In this document: in pieces, positions 36,601-48,680 of the stretch
Layout: the number at the start of each line of letters is the position of its first letter
Numbering within the stretch: position 1 is the stretch's first letter
NCBI RefSeq assembly: GCF_901000735.1
Contig: NC_081550.1
Location: forward strand, 9,318,716-9,382,715
Direction: 5' to 3'
DNA length: 64,000 bases
From: Corylus avellana
Lineage: Eukaryota; Streptophyta; Magnoliopsida; Fagales; Betulaceae
Made by a program: the position numbers and the translations under genes
The notes under the pieces: generated by a model
Database searches by the model: none
What the model was told of the DNA's origin: nothing
The model's input: the letters and a program-made list of their open reading frames with translations, nothing else

Positions 36601-38100
36601 AGTCAGCCACAACTCCATAGACTTTTGCCTCCAGAGAACTTCTTCCCTCAAAAGCTGTTCTTGCAAGTCCTATTGCAATACCATCTCCCTAGCCGCACTA
36701 ATGGAAGAATGAGGAGCTGATTGAATTGAGCTGATATCAAATATCAGCAATTTAATCTTAGACTAAATTCTCCCAAAATGATGATGATTCCAAGACTTCA
36801 AAGCACACTTCATATTCTTCCATTTTCTACTCAAAGCAAAAGCAAGAGAGCCTTCAACATCTTCCAACCAAGCATTAGCTACAACAGCATGGCTGGACTT
36901 ATCCCTGGTCTAAAAAGCCTCAAACCGAAAAGACTTAGGGATATTAATATAAGAGCCAGAAGTGAAAATTAAAATAGGGCTATGATCCAATTGAATAATA
37001 GGAAATGACTTATCAAGGAATTAGGAAGAAGATTAACCAATTCTGATTTGCCAAACTCCTATCCAACCTTTCTCTAATATTATCTCTTCCGATCCTATGA
37101 TTGCTCCAGGTAAACTTATTACCAACAAAACCAAGATCAATAAGTGTATTAAATTTTACAAAATCACCATGAGCTGCAGAACCAAAAGCTTTACCACCAC
37201 ACTTTTCAGAAGAGGACAAAATAGAATGAAAATCCCCCAACAGCAGCCACGCACCACCAAAAGAATTCCCCAAAGAAGCCAAATAACTCTAGGAATCAGC
37301 ACGCCATTGGCTAGTGCGAGGAGCATATACACCAGAAAATAACCAAGGATTGTTTGGAGGATCCGAATACACTAGACAAGAAATACAATTCTTATCGATT
37401 CTAACTGGCTCAACATCAACACCATCTTTCCTAACAAAATAAATCCCACCTTGCAGACCCAAGGAGAAACTTTCAACCAGCCAAAAAATCCAAAACCAAA
37501 CAAAAAAGCTTGAAAACAAGTAGAGGGAACCTTAGTTTCAGAAAGAAGAAGGAGATCAGGCCGATGAGCTTTGATCAGTGCCCTCAGAGCACGAATTGTC
37601 GGGCCACGGCCTAGACCACGACAATTCCAAGCAAGAACTTTCATTGGCCATACAACAGTCCATGTGTATCTTAATTTGCGTTAGCTGCTGGAATTCAGTG
37701 CACCGACCACTTCAATTCCCCAAAGTGAAAGCAAGGAATGTGTGTAAAAGAGAAAAAGAGAGAATCACAACAACAAAAAAATCGTGGGGATTATTCCTGA
37801 AAGGAGGTATGTAAAGGAGAAAAAGAGAGATCTATAACAGAAAATTCATGGGGATTATTCCTGAAAGGAGGTGTAAGCAGCCCACGGAGGAATGGTTGTA
37901 AAGAACTAGAAAACTAAGAGGAAAACCATATCTAGAAAAAGAAGGTTTAGAGGCTGGGTAGCAAGAGAGAAACCCAAAAACTTCCACACAAGGTGGAGAA
38001 AATCTCACAGGGAGATGGATAGGCCTCATAAGGAGGTGGGTATGCCTCACAAGGAGGTGGTTGATCACTAGAGCAAGAAGCTAGGGCATCACTTCCAATG
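33681..38100 (-). mobile_element. Long degenerate L1-type LINE
   Basis: Minus-strand pieces in full L1 order. Endonuclease: 37644-37013 (MKVLAWNCRGLGRGPTIRAL, LLLSETKVP, FTWSNHRIG). Linker: 36666-36196 (LNKAPGPDGMTGLFYKSYW). Reverse transcriptase: 36254-35000 (NHTNIALIPKVNNPQS, RQGDPL, then the FADD motif in HLLFADDVIIL). Zinc-binding region: 34808-34290 (AWHILPSRDKIGRF). RNase H-like: 34019-33681. Frameshifts separate the pieces, for example the two overlapping reverse transcriptase frames at 35697-35845, so it is inactive. A 5' untranslated part of about 450 bp has short tandem repeats. No poly-A tail or target duplication was found. Confidence 0.9.
37780..37872. repeat. Tandem repeat in the LINE 5' leader
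   Basis: Two copies of about 62 bp share 'ggggattattcctgaaaggaggt' words (ending near 37808 and 37871) with an 'agagaaaaagagaga' part before each. Shorter 'cacaaggaggtgg' words follow at 38020-38060. Repeated 5' leaders can carry LINE promoters; that role is inferred. Confidence 0.6.
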
Positions 38101-38194
38101 CTCTGCCTTCACTTTTGCTTTGTTATGTAATGAATGCTTTTAGAAAAATAGATTCTTATTGAAGCAAAACATAAGCTCCAAGAAACCAAAAGCC

Positions 38195-38345
38195 ACAGCC
38201 ATGGCCATCAATATTGGGAAAGCCCTTTCAAGATATCTAGCAATACTACACGTTGGTGAAAAATTGGGCAAACCCTAATTTATCATTACTTATTTATGCA
38301 CAAATAAGTTGATAGACCTCAACTATACTTGCAAGTCCATAAAAA
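38195..38345. repeat. Diverged direct repeat, first copy
   Basis: Matches 39590-39715 in order: 'gccat..caatattggg', 'tttcaagatat', 'gcaatactaca', 'aattgggcaaaccc', 'aacta.acttgcaagtccata'. The copies are about 1.4 kb apart and clearly diverged. Nature unknown. Confidence 0.55.
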
Positions 38346-38597
38346 TAAAAACGCTTGCATTACTTAGTAAAGAGCTTCAAATATTGTATCATTTGTCTAT
38401 GAAGGAAAATGTTTAGGAACTCAGAGACGATGTAACACCTCACTCCAACAACACAATCCGCTTTTGGCTTTTTTGAACCAGACTTTTTAGAAGGTCACTT
38501 AGTTTGGTATTCCTTTCGCATAAACATGCATAATTGTGAAGTTTTGATAGGTTCATGGTCACTACAGCTTTAAAATGCGTTGTGTTAACTGTTAAAA

Positions 38598-39068
38598 GGG
38601 AAAAATATAAAAAAAAAGCCCCCCAAACTACCAATCATTTTCGATTTAGCCCCCTAATGTTTCAAAAGTGATAAAGTAGCCCCCAAACTACCAAATTATT
38701 GCATTTTGGACACTCCATTAGTCAAAACCGTCAGTTTGGACAGAAACTGAAAAACGAAGTCGTTTTGTTGGGGGGCTGCTTTATCACTTTCTAAACATTA
38801 GGGGGTTAAAATGAAAACGGCTGGTAGTTTTGGGGGCTTTTTTATATTTTTTCCAAATTTTTTTTTTTCATAAAAGGGCATTGTAGTAACATATCCATAA
38901 CAAAACGACGTTGTTTTTGCAGTTTCCGTCCAAATTGATGGTTTTGACTTACAGAGTGGCCACAATGCAATAGTTTGGTAGTTTGTGGGCTACTTTATCA
39001 CTTTTGGAATATTAGGGGGCTAAATCGAAAACGGCTTATAGTTTGAGAGACTTTTTTATATTTTTCCC
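38598..39068. mobile_element. MITE-like element with long inverted repeats, 9-bp TSD
   Basis: Ends GGGAAAAATATAAAAAA and, inverted, TTTTTTATATTTTTCCC. Perfect 9-bp duplications ctgttaaaa lie at 38589-38597 and 39069-39077. The inverted arms exceed 150 bp ('gatttagccccctaat', 'agtgataaagtagccc', 'gcattttgga.act'). A 9-bp duplication and long arms fit a Mutator-type element. Oddly, there are three arms: one forward (38598 to about 38758) and two reverse (about 38765-38854 and 38870-39068). No coding frame. Confidence 0.85.
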
Positions 39069-39077
39069 CTGTTAAAA

Positions 39078-40901
39078 ATTGTTCAAGTATACATATAAAT
39101 ACATCATCATACCTAGGTGATGTGGGACAAGGATAACCGCTCTATCAAGCTTGTCATGGAGTTTGGGGGTGAGCTTTTAGACATTATCAAAGATTAGGAG
39201 GCCAATGAGTCAGAGGGTCATTTCTCAAAGAGCATTGCTGCGAGGGTATATTTGGTAATCATGATCAAGGTGCATGTAATCCAATTAATCTCCTTTTCCT
39301 CTCGATGGCCACATTTCTTGGTATGATTTTTTCATCTCATCTTATAAAACAACTATTAAATTTATGAATTTATATACACCCTAGTTAAGTTAATAGTGAA
39401 CACAACAAATCTAATAGTTGATCCATTGAATCCGTATGAAAATATGGGTCAAATATAGGAAATTTATTGACCCATAGCATTTCTCCTCTCAAATCATCCT
39501 ATATTCAACTTCAAGTTCATTATTGAAATAAGCATTTCTTTTTCAGAGACTTCACTTCCCCAATTAACCTACTCTCATTTTCTTGCAAGCCAGAAGTCAC
39601 AACCAATTTGGGCAAGCCATTTCAAGATATGTAGTAGTACTAAACGCTAAGTGCAAAATTGGGTGAAACCCAATTTATCTTTTCACGAGCCTCAACTACA
39701 CTTGCAAGTCCATAAAGAAGTACATGTGTAACACCGTACCCCATACTTTTAAAGCAAATTCGTGAGTGTAAATATATAATTTCACAAGTGACATTACTTC
39801 ATAAGAGATAATAGATCTTGGAGCGAAATATTTTTTTTTTTCTTTTAAAAAAGTAGCCTTCACATAACATTGCAAAGCCGCTGTATGAAACTCTATTTAA
39901 ATAATATCAACATTATGTAATATAATATGCAGATTACATCTTAAATACACTCTAGTGCGTTAAATAAACATAAGTGTTATTGGCAACACATAAGCAAACA
40001 TACTTAAGAGTAACTATACAATACAAGAAAAAATAAACATAAGTCATATAATACTTAACCAAGGAAGTAGTTACATATCAAAAGAACATAGCTGGAACAT
40101 GAATTTATGGCAAAAGTATACAATAGATCGTTTCATCCATCGCTACCAAAACTGGAAAATAGGGTCATCGCTCTCTTCTTCCAAACCTACAACATTATCT
40201 ACAAAGTGTGGAGTTACTACATTTATATAGGCAAATAAGTGAGTACTATTTCAGTAAGCATAAAAGTCACTGGTTTATAAAAGTATCCTTAATGCCCGTT
40301 ATGCAATTATCAACACATTCATATGCAATGTAACAACAATCTTATAAACATAAAGCATTACTGATTTATATACTCTCGTTTTAGGGCCATCAAATCCATG
40401 TTCGTCTTACGGCTATTTATCTCCCCCACCTTATATGACACTGGCAATTACAACTTTTCAGTCTACAGGTAGCTATAACATTCTAACTTTTTATTATTAT
40501 TATTTTTCGAGTCTAGTAGTTACAACTTTCTAGTTTTTTACTAACACATTCTTTACAAATGGTTCCTTTAGCTAAACCCACAACATCCATCATAGGTTGT
40601 TACAACTAACTTTATTAGCAACTTTCCAACTCACTTTTTCTATAAGAAAGATCCCCGAAATTGTGAAAATAACTTGAGTTCTTTTTATTGGTATGTTACG
40701 TATTTGGTTTCTATTATTATAGTGAATTCGTAAGTACACGTTACCAAATTCACCCCCAAAAGAAAATGTCCATGTATTTATCTCCTAATTCACTCTTATT
40801 TCTAGACTTGTATCCTACCTACATGCTAATGGTCCATGCCTCAATTACACTTCTTTCAATTAATTAGCAAAAGAAAAAAAAAAATCTGTACTTGAAAGAT
40901 T
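39078..40901. other. Gene-free DNA up to the gap
   Basis: AT-rich, no credible gene. It holds the second copy of the diverged direct repeat (39590-39715) and, just after it, TGTAACACCG at 39726, an LTR-like start without a confirmed partner. Confidence 0.5.
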
Positions 40902-41001
40902 NNNNNNNNNNNNNNNNNNNNNNNNNNNNNNNNNNNNNNNNNNNNNNNNNNNNNNNNNNNNNNNNNNNNNNNNNNNNNNNNNNNNNNNNNNNNNNNNNNN
41001 N
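40902..41001. other. Assembly gap of 100 N
   Basis: Exactly 100 N. The right side begins in the middle of the repeated block, at the equivalent of 24201 just downstream of the coiled-coil gene. The coiled-coil exons expected in block C are missing or hidden. Confidence 0.97.
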
Positions 41002-41535
41002 CCACTACAACAAGCTTTCAAATTTGATTTCAGCATTTAAAGGGAATATATATGGTACTGAGACGCCTTTACGCCTTTACTATATATATATATAGGTCAA
41101 AGAGTTCTAAATATTTCTGCAACCTGGAGACGCCTTTACATTTCCAAAATGATGCTCAGGAGATGTATGGAACTGACCCTATTTATAAATTTTTAGAAAT
41201 TACAGTACATTAATTTAAGTAAATACACAACTTGGTCTTATATATTTACTATTGATTATTTCAGGACAACCTTAAGCCATACTCAATTTTGGGAGTATTT
41301 TGAATTTCAGACTGTTAGAAAGGGGCCTATTTTTCTTAATCAAGTTTGAAATATGAGCTCTAGCTAGGAATACTTTTCCACGCCAAATGAATGCCTAACT
41401 AGTTGCCCATGAGCATCAATTGTTCGAATTTCAAAACACCACATTTCAAGACATAAATTGGAATCAATATTCAATATACATCAAAATAAAACAAAGAAGC
41501 ATTAAAGGGTACTTACTGAAAAATGTTGGTAGGTT
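41002..41535. other. Block C flank downstream of T2-C
   Basis: Near-identical to 24201-24734. It contains no coding exon, only the former 3' flanks of the coiled-coil gene and of T2. Confidence 0.65.
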
Positions 41536-42355
41536 TTAGCATTGGGAGTGATCTGATTGGTTTAGTTGTGATTCGCCCAGGGTCGAGGAATGCTTCTTTT
41601 GTTGTGAGTAATAACTGGATTCCAAGTTGCAATCATTCTCAGCATCACGTTGCCTCTTAGATGGTTGAATACCATCTAATATCCTTTCAATTTCATCACA
41701 ATCATCCTCTTCGGCTGAACATTCTGAATTGTCAACTTTTTCTTCTCATTCATCCTCTCTGGTTGGAGAGTGAAAATATTCAATTTCGCCGTCGGAATAT
41801 TGTAAACAAAAATTAAAATCAACGTGGGTCAAACTTGGATGATCTTTGGCATTCTCTCCATGCTTGTGTATCAGATGAACTCTGTAGCTTTTAATGAACA
41901 ACTCTAAACTCATTACAAACCTAACTTGCAGATTGTCCTCCTCCAACACAACAGGTTTTAAAACCAAGTACTCCAGCCATACATGATTTGAGCAAAGTAC
42001 ACTTGGTAATTTTATAAATCTAGGTCTAGTCTCAATTTCTATACCTTTACTGTTGATCGCAAAACTCAAATCAACATAGTCTTCATCTAGGTCGGCCCCG
42101 AGAATGGGTTCAACAACAGCACAAAAAGCAATTCCTTTGATCTCATCCAAATATGGGAGCCCATTAATATCTATTGCACATGAGTTACCGCCATATGAAT
42201 TCTCCTTACGATGGCTGAACCAAGGTTTTGGTATCCTATTTCCTGGAAATACAATTCCACCACCAGAATAGTCATTATAAGGTCCCTAGTAAACGAATAG
42301 CATCAATTTTCAGAAGTAGAACCCATAAACCAATGCACATAAAAATACGTACAAA

Positions 42356-42388
<33 letters not shown>

Positions 42389-45196
42389 CCTTATCCAATA
42401 AAGTATTTTCCACCTGATTACCTATATTCACATCCAATTTATAGCATTCAGACAAGCCAATCCATTTTACCGCTCATAATCCGCTTGTGTTGAATTGAAG
42501 TTTTTTTGATAAATCTGGAAAACTTTCCAGCGAAACACATCCATCAGCCTCTATATCTTCTATACTTGGTGGAAGTTGTGGAATTTCTTCAAGTCGCTTG
42601 CAATCCCTTACGCAAAGATACCTTAATCTAAGAAATCTTTTGATGCATGCAGGCAGTCTAACAATATCACTCCCTGATAGATTTAAGCAATCTAAATTGG
42701 AAAAACAATTAAGTGTCATGAATAATTTTGGTTTTACTAGGCGCGTACATTTTTTTAGATACAGCAGTTGCAGTGCCGAAAACCCAATTGAGGAACAACC
42801 ATCATCGAAAATGCATGCATTTGCTGGAGGAGGCGATGCAAATAATTTTGTACTTGATGAAATTTCAGATTCCTCTGTGGACACAACTGAGAGCATGGAT
42901 TCTCTTTCATCCCTCATGGCCTTTGTTGGAAGCTTAACAAATTTTGAACACCTTTCGTGACCAATAGTATTTAGAGGCTGCAACTGAAGACTACTTGGAA
43001 GATGTGTAAGGTTTTTGCAATCTTCGATATCTAAAAAGGCAAGCCCAGTGAAATATACAATGGAGGAAGGTAGTTCTTTTATAGCAATGCCCCTTAATAC
43101 AAATTGTTCCAAGCGTTCCATTTTACACTCAATTTCTAGAAAGTTTTGAAGACTTGCACAATGCTGAAACCGAAGAGTTTCAAGAGATCTTAACTTGAGG
43201 CTTCTTGGCAATGTTATAAGGTTAGAGCATACATAAAAATCCAGATTTGTAAGCTTATCAAGGCATCCAACAGAGTCATCAACCTTAACTAAGTTTTTGC
43301 ACTCAAAAACACGTAACTTTTGTAAATTTGGAGTTCTTGAAATATTAGGAATTTCAGTTAGGTTTTCAAGTCCAATGAGTTCCATAATACTCAGGTTTGG
43401 TAAATTCTGCAAAGTTAAAAAGAAAAAAAAATTTAAAAAAAATAATAAGCTTCACAACATAATTCTAAAGAAAAAACATTAAAAGTAACAATCATACCTG
43501 AAATCCTTCCTTGAGTCCTTTGAAGAGGCCATTACGCATTCTTAGAATAGTGAGTTTCCGTCCATGGAAATTGGATGGCAAAGAATGTAAAGGACATTCA
43601 ATCCAATCTAGCACTCTTAACTCATTAGGGAGATAAGTAAGCTCTTTAGAAAACTCTGCATTACGACATATAAAATATCTTAGCCTTTTCATGTTTTCAA
43701 AGGTATTGGACCTCCACTGTATCAAGTCTCGTTCCGGTAAGTCCACTAATATGCCTTTAATATTTTCTGTTCCCTATTAAGACAATGCATAAGTGTGTCA
43801 ACAAAATCAAAACATGAAGTTATCCATATTTTATCACTTGCTATATATATATATATATATATATCTAACTTGATAGAATTATAATTTTTATTGTTATATA
43901 TACACACATTATTTTATGAAAATGAAGCAAACTTATATTCCATCATTCTGGCAACCTATGTTGCTTTAAAAAAAAAAAAAAAAAGATTTTCATAATAGAT
44001 AATTTTCTTTTATTATTAGAATGTCTCGAAGTAAGTGATCAAATTCAAGATGTCAAAAAAAAAGTACAATACTCATAAAAAGTATTTCTATATTTATAAA
44101 ATAAAAAGTACAGTACTCATAAAAACTATATCTATCTTTGAAATAGAATAAAAGACAATTTCATTGATGATTTATTTATTCTTTTGGAGTGAAGTACATC
44201 CAAATACTTAGTTTTGAGATGGATGGTGCATGTATATGTGTGTGCGCAAGTATATATGTGGATATTTTCCTATCAATTTTTGCAAAATGTAAATTTAAAA
44301 GGGTGTTTTTGTGACTCTTACTATATTTTCTTCCAGTACATAACGGACATCTTCATGATACCACAACCTACTGCGTTTGCCAAGTTCGTTGGGTGATTCT
44401 TGACGAACTATTTCTCTACCCATACCTTGTAGTAAGTCATGCATGACCAAATTACCACACTTAATAGTTATGAGAGACTTATCAATAAGTACTCCGATAC
44501 CACTATCTGAAAATAAACTACAATTGTTTAGTATATGAGTGACATATTTAGCATCCTCTCCTTTGAAGAAACAAGCAATGTCAAGGAATATATTTTTCTC
44601 ATTTTCCTCTAATCCATCATAACTTATTTTAAGAACATCATAAATTCCTGTGTGAGGATTTTCTTTGTACTTTTCCAATTCACTTTTCCAATGATTTATG
44701 CCTTTTCCATATAGATTTGAACCTACCACTCTTAAAGCTAGTGGGTTGCCCCCAGCATAACGTAATGCATGTTTTGTGAGTTCCACAAAATCGTCATTAG
44801 GTTTGTCACTATGGAAGGCATGTCGACTAAATACCTTAAGAGCTTCATAGTCCTGCAATTCATTCATCTTGTATCTTAAATCAACTCCATGCGTACCTAA
44901 TAAATGCTCATCTCTAGTTGTTATGATGATTCTACTTTCCAAACCAAACCAATCAAGTTCTCCGGATAATGTTTCTAATTGGATCAATTCATCCACATCA
45001 TCGAGAACTAAAAGAACCTTTTTCATGCAAAGCCTTTTCTTTATGACATCTTTTCCAAGATTAACAGTGTGAACCTTCAAATTTGAGTCACGTAGGATTT
45101 GAGAAAGAAGTTTCTCTTGCAACCTGAGTAGATCATACTCTCGCATTGAATTTTCTCTAACATTTTCAAGAAAACACTTATCTTCAAATTGATGAG
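41536..45196 (-). pseudogene. TNL pseudogene T2-C, NB-ARC cut by a retrotransposon
   Basis: Closest relative of T2-B. Exons: NB-ARC 45196-44322 (partial), LRR 43773-43498, LRR 43406-42390, C-JID 42285-41536. The NB-ARC part is open and has kinase 2 (KKVLLVLDDVD), SRIIITTRDEHLL, GGNPLALRVVGSNL, FLDIACFFKG and MHD (LVMHDLLQGMGREIVRQES). It lacks the 4-bp deletion of T2-B. Its own damage is a TGA at 42474 in the long LRR exon (Leu-Gly in T2-B), the tail TGA at 41746 shared with T2-B, and an LTR element that starts at 45197 and separates the exon from its P-loop and TIR. The missing 5' part may lie in the gap at 48571. T2-B and T2-C carry different first lesions, so both died after they split. 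Confidence 0.9.
42356..42388. repeat. GA microsatellite at the T2-C exon 4 donor
   Basis: An interrupted (GA)n run beside the gtctct splice donor. It accounts for the length difference between T2-B and T2-C around this point. Confidence 0.85.
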
Positions 45197-46068
45197 TGAA
45201 AAACGCTATGCCGACTCCAAAAACTTGTTTATCACAATTTATGCGGAATTAATAATATGTAGCAATAAACAATTCAATCACCCAAAATATATAAAGCAAT
45301 AAAGAGGCAGACACAGATATTTTGGTTACGAAGAGGAAACCTTTAGAAACCGATCTAAAAGTAAAACCTCTCCGGGGCAGCCAAACCCAGGAAATCACTA
45401 TCAAAAGATTATCTAGAGATTACAGACACTAGGAACACTTACAACCCTTTGCAAGACCTTGGCTCTGTAAGATCGACAAGCCTACAACTCGTCTCCTTGC
45501 TCACAATCTTCTTCAATGTGATTCTCCTTTACCGGACCCTTCCGATAGACTTCTCAACCGTAGATTTATCAAAGGAATAAACAAAAACTCTAAGAGATTC
45601 AATTAACGCTCACCACATATGATCTCTCTTAGCACAGCCTCCGACGAACTCTCTGGGGGCGAAAATTCATACCTCTCTCTTCTATAATGATGTATATATG
45701 CCCCCGACAAAACCCTAGACCTAACCCACTTAAAATCACGTTTTTGGGCCTAAAACTTACGGGGTGTCCGGACATGTTAATGGGCGGTCCGGACACGGCT
45801 TTGCGGAGCAAGATTTTAGTTTCTGGAAATGAGGTTCGGATCCGGGGAATTGCGGTCCGGACCCGGCCTGTCCAGTCTTGATCAACAGCTCCGATTGATG
45901 GGCATTTGTGGTCCGATTGAGCTGAAATTTTGCAGGGACGTTCATAACACATGAATATACATTATGAACGGTGGAGATTGGATTCTGAGCATTCTATATC
46001 AGTGTTTGAGCCCGTGAACAGTAGCATCTGTATTTTGAAACTGAATTAAGCCAACACAAGAACTAACA
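45197..46068 (-). repeat. 3' LTR of the second Copia-type element
   Basis: Clearly related to 15360-16252 ('cctctccggggcagccaaacc', 'agctgaaattttgcagggac' words) but more diverged from it than the two LTRs of the first element are from each other, so it is an independent insertion and not a block duplicate. Confidence 0.88.
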
Positions 46069-47770
46069 AACTCTCCCTTTGGCAATTCAGTGACAAAACC
46101 AAAATGCCGAGCCAATCCCATCATCTCCCCATATTTACTCCCCCTTTTTGTCACAGAATGACAAAAGGTCTTCATATTTCCTGAAACACTTCACAAAATA
46201 TATTAAGGCAAATGTGGAACAGGAATACAGAAATAAAACTCATGATCACAAAAAAATGACGTAGAATGCAAGATCATGAACACACATCACCAAAAACTCC
46301 CCCTCAACATATGACTCAATAATCAACAAGAAGCTAAAAAATGCAAAACATGTTTCTCCCCTTCAAAAGTCAAATGAACACAAATGATAACACATCAATG
46401 ACTCATGTATTACACAATGAATATCCCAAACATGCTCCAAATATGCAAAATATACATGAGACTAAAAATGACAAGAAACTCATATTGCTTAACCCAAGCC
46501 AAGAAAATGTTCCATTCAACCCATGCTTGTGTGGTGTGTGTGTAAGCCATCCAAAGAGAAAAAATTTCAACTTACAAAATGAGGAGAAAGTTTCACTACC
46601 ATGAGGTTTTGACAAGTATATCAAATCAAAAGTCAAACCTTATCATACTAGGGCCTAGCCACTCTCATCCTATACAATTCTCTTTGTAAAACATTTTGCA
46701 CAAGTTTAACACAGTGAAATAAATTCCTTTTAGAATATGATCTTTTGATTTTATTTGTTTCACTATTTTGTTTATTTTTCTCTTTGAAAACGTGTCCTTA
46801 AACTTTTGGTGCTTACCACAAAAGAGAAAGCAGGAATTTTTAAGCCCTAGGTTCAACTAGCATATGGTCAATTTGAAAAATATTACTAGTCAAAAACCTC
46901 ATATGGTTACCTAACAAACCTCACAAATAAAGTGAAACAAAACCTCAATTTAAGCTTAAATGTGCACAAGAGATAAAGCATAGGCAAAATGTACCACATA
47001 AGCTCAGGCTTTAGGTAATCACAAAAACAAGTCCATTGACACAAATTTTCATCTCATGCATATTAAGAACATTCCAAGACACAAGGAATTAAATCCATAA
47101 AAAGCAACATGAGAAATTAATGAACTATCTAGGTGCATAAGACAAAAGAAAGAAAAGAAAACAATCAAAGTAACATATTTTTGTCTTTTTGAAAATTTTC
47201 ACAAAAGAAATGCACATGAACGAAAACAAATGCAAAACAAACAAAAATGCAATGCATAAAGAAAAAACAACATGCTTGAATTGAGATTACAACAGGCAAT
47301 ACATGAATGTCCTTTAGCATTAAACTTTCATCACATCTTATAGGTCCCACTACAAAATAATGATTTGGTTTAATAACTACTTTTAGGTCTTCACAAGGCA
47401 TTACACATTCATGAACATTTGATTAGCAAGTAGACAAAAATCTTGGTGGTCCACACACAACATCTCATCTATAAGCCTTTCAAAGATCATGATATATGAA
47501 TTTCTTGAAAAGTCCTTTATGAATATGCCTCATGACAAGAATCTCAAAACAAACATATATACACTCTTCACACAAAAAGTGTAACAAAAAAAATTGCAAT
47601 GCATAAACTAGAAAGCAAAAAAAAAATGCAAAGCAAAGAAAAACAACATGCTCTAGGACTTTCAAAAATAAGCAAAACAACCAATCCTAGGCATGTTATT
47701 AACTCACCTAAATTAAGGTGAGATCACCATCACTCCCCCTCAATGGGTGAATGATATAATCCTTCCTAAC

Positions 47771-48523
47771 TCAAACCTTCTTGAATGATGATGTAGAGAC
47801 GTGAACATTTTCAAACTTGTCTACTTTAGACACACCTCCCATCATCATTACCAAACCCTCGTAATCTTTCCTAGAAAGAGAATTTTTATTTTTATGCACA
47901 TGAGGTTTCAATTTAAAACAATTGGGTCGAATGTGACCAACTTTTCCACAATGATGACAAGTAGGGATAAACCTTTTAGGAGGTAGATTCCTAGGAGGAT
48001 GGACGACTCTATATTTGGGGTAAGATACACAAGGTTCAATATGAATTTTCTTAACTTTCTTACCTTGTGAGGTCGAGGCAGCTGCTGTTTTTCTTTTAAC
48101 CAAAGAGTCTTCTACTTTTCCTGATTTAACAAATATTATCTCGGAAGTAGAATTATTGTTAGAAGACAAAGCAACATGACAATCAAAACTTAACTCAGAT
48201 TTATCACAATCAGAATTCTGAGTATGTAACATATTCTCAAGGGAATTGCTAGAGAATTTTTCCAATTGAGTTTCTGACTCTTTTAATTTATTCTCTAACA
48301 AATCAACTTTAGAACCTAAAACAAAATTTTCAGATTTTAAAGAATCAATTAAAGCATGTGATTCAGACAATTTAGTAACAATAGATTCATTCACATGTTT
48401 AAGATCTTGAAACTCCCCCAAACAATTTGTGTATTGATGTCTCAAAAGAGTGAATTTTTCCAACAAATTGTTGAAGGAGTTTATAAGATCATATTCCCCT
48501 TGAGAAGTATTCATAGCAAACAA
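47771..48523 (-). CDS. gag-like protein of the second Copia-type element
   Basis: Open for 250 codons. A coiled-coil-like N-terminal part (SLKSENFVLGSKVDLLENKL) is followed by a basic stretch and one CCHC zinc knuckle (CHHCGKVGHIRPNC). It should be an RNA-binding structural protein of the element. The start may be internal: MFAMNTSQGEYDLINSF is the first Met available before the gap side. It is the intact counterpart of the broken gag at 17904-18914. Confidence 0.8.
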   Translation of the reverse strand: MFAMNTSQGEYDLINSFNNLLEKFTLLRHQYTNCLGEFQDLKHVNESIVTKLSESHALIDSLKSENFVLGSKVDLLENKLKESETQLEKFSSNSLENMLHTQNSDCDKSELSFDCHVALSSNNNSTSEIIFVKSGKVEDSLVKRKTAAASTSQGKKVKKIHIEPCVSYPKYRVVHPPRNLPPKRFIPTCHHCGKVGHIRPNCFKLKPHVHKNKNSLSRKDYEGLVMMMGGVSKVDKFENVHVSTSSFKKV

Positions 48524-48570
48524 GAGTCAACAGATCTCACTCAAGAATTTAATCCAAACAGAGTGAACCC

Positions 48571-48670
48571 NNNNNNNNNNNNNNNNNNNNNNNNNNNNNN
48601 NNNNNNNNNNNNNNNNNNNNNNNNNNNNNNNNNNNNNNNNNNNNNNNNNNNNNNNNNNNNNNNNNNNNNN
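48571..48670. other. Assembly gap of 100 N
   Basis: Exactly 100 N. It follows the gag end of the second Copia-type element and comes 10 bp before the stop codon of T3. The 5' LTR of that element and the 5' part of T2-C may be missing here. Confidence 0.97.
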
Positions 48671-48680
48671 AATAAGTTCC

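Larger units (their letters stand above)
45197..48570 (-). mobile_element. Second gag-only Copia-type element, cut by gap
   Basis: The LTR at 45197-46068 (872 bp) begins TG and ends CA. A polypurine tract (46069-46082) follows, then about 1.7 kb of non-coding sequence matching the first element, then a gag. The sequence stops at 'gagtgaaccc', the phrase that comes just before the primer binding site in the first element, so the other LTR falls in the gap at 48571-48670. The insertion site lies in the T2-C NB-ARC exon, after 'attgatgag'. As in the first element, no pol genes are present. Confidence 0.88.

Noticed and set aside
33885..37342. Plus-strand frames of 65-100 codons in this interval
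   Set aside because: Antisense to the L1 LINE coding sequence, with no domain of their own.
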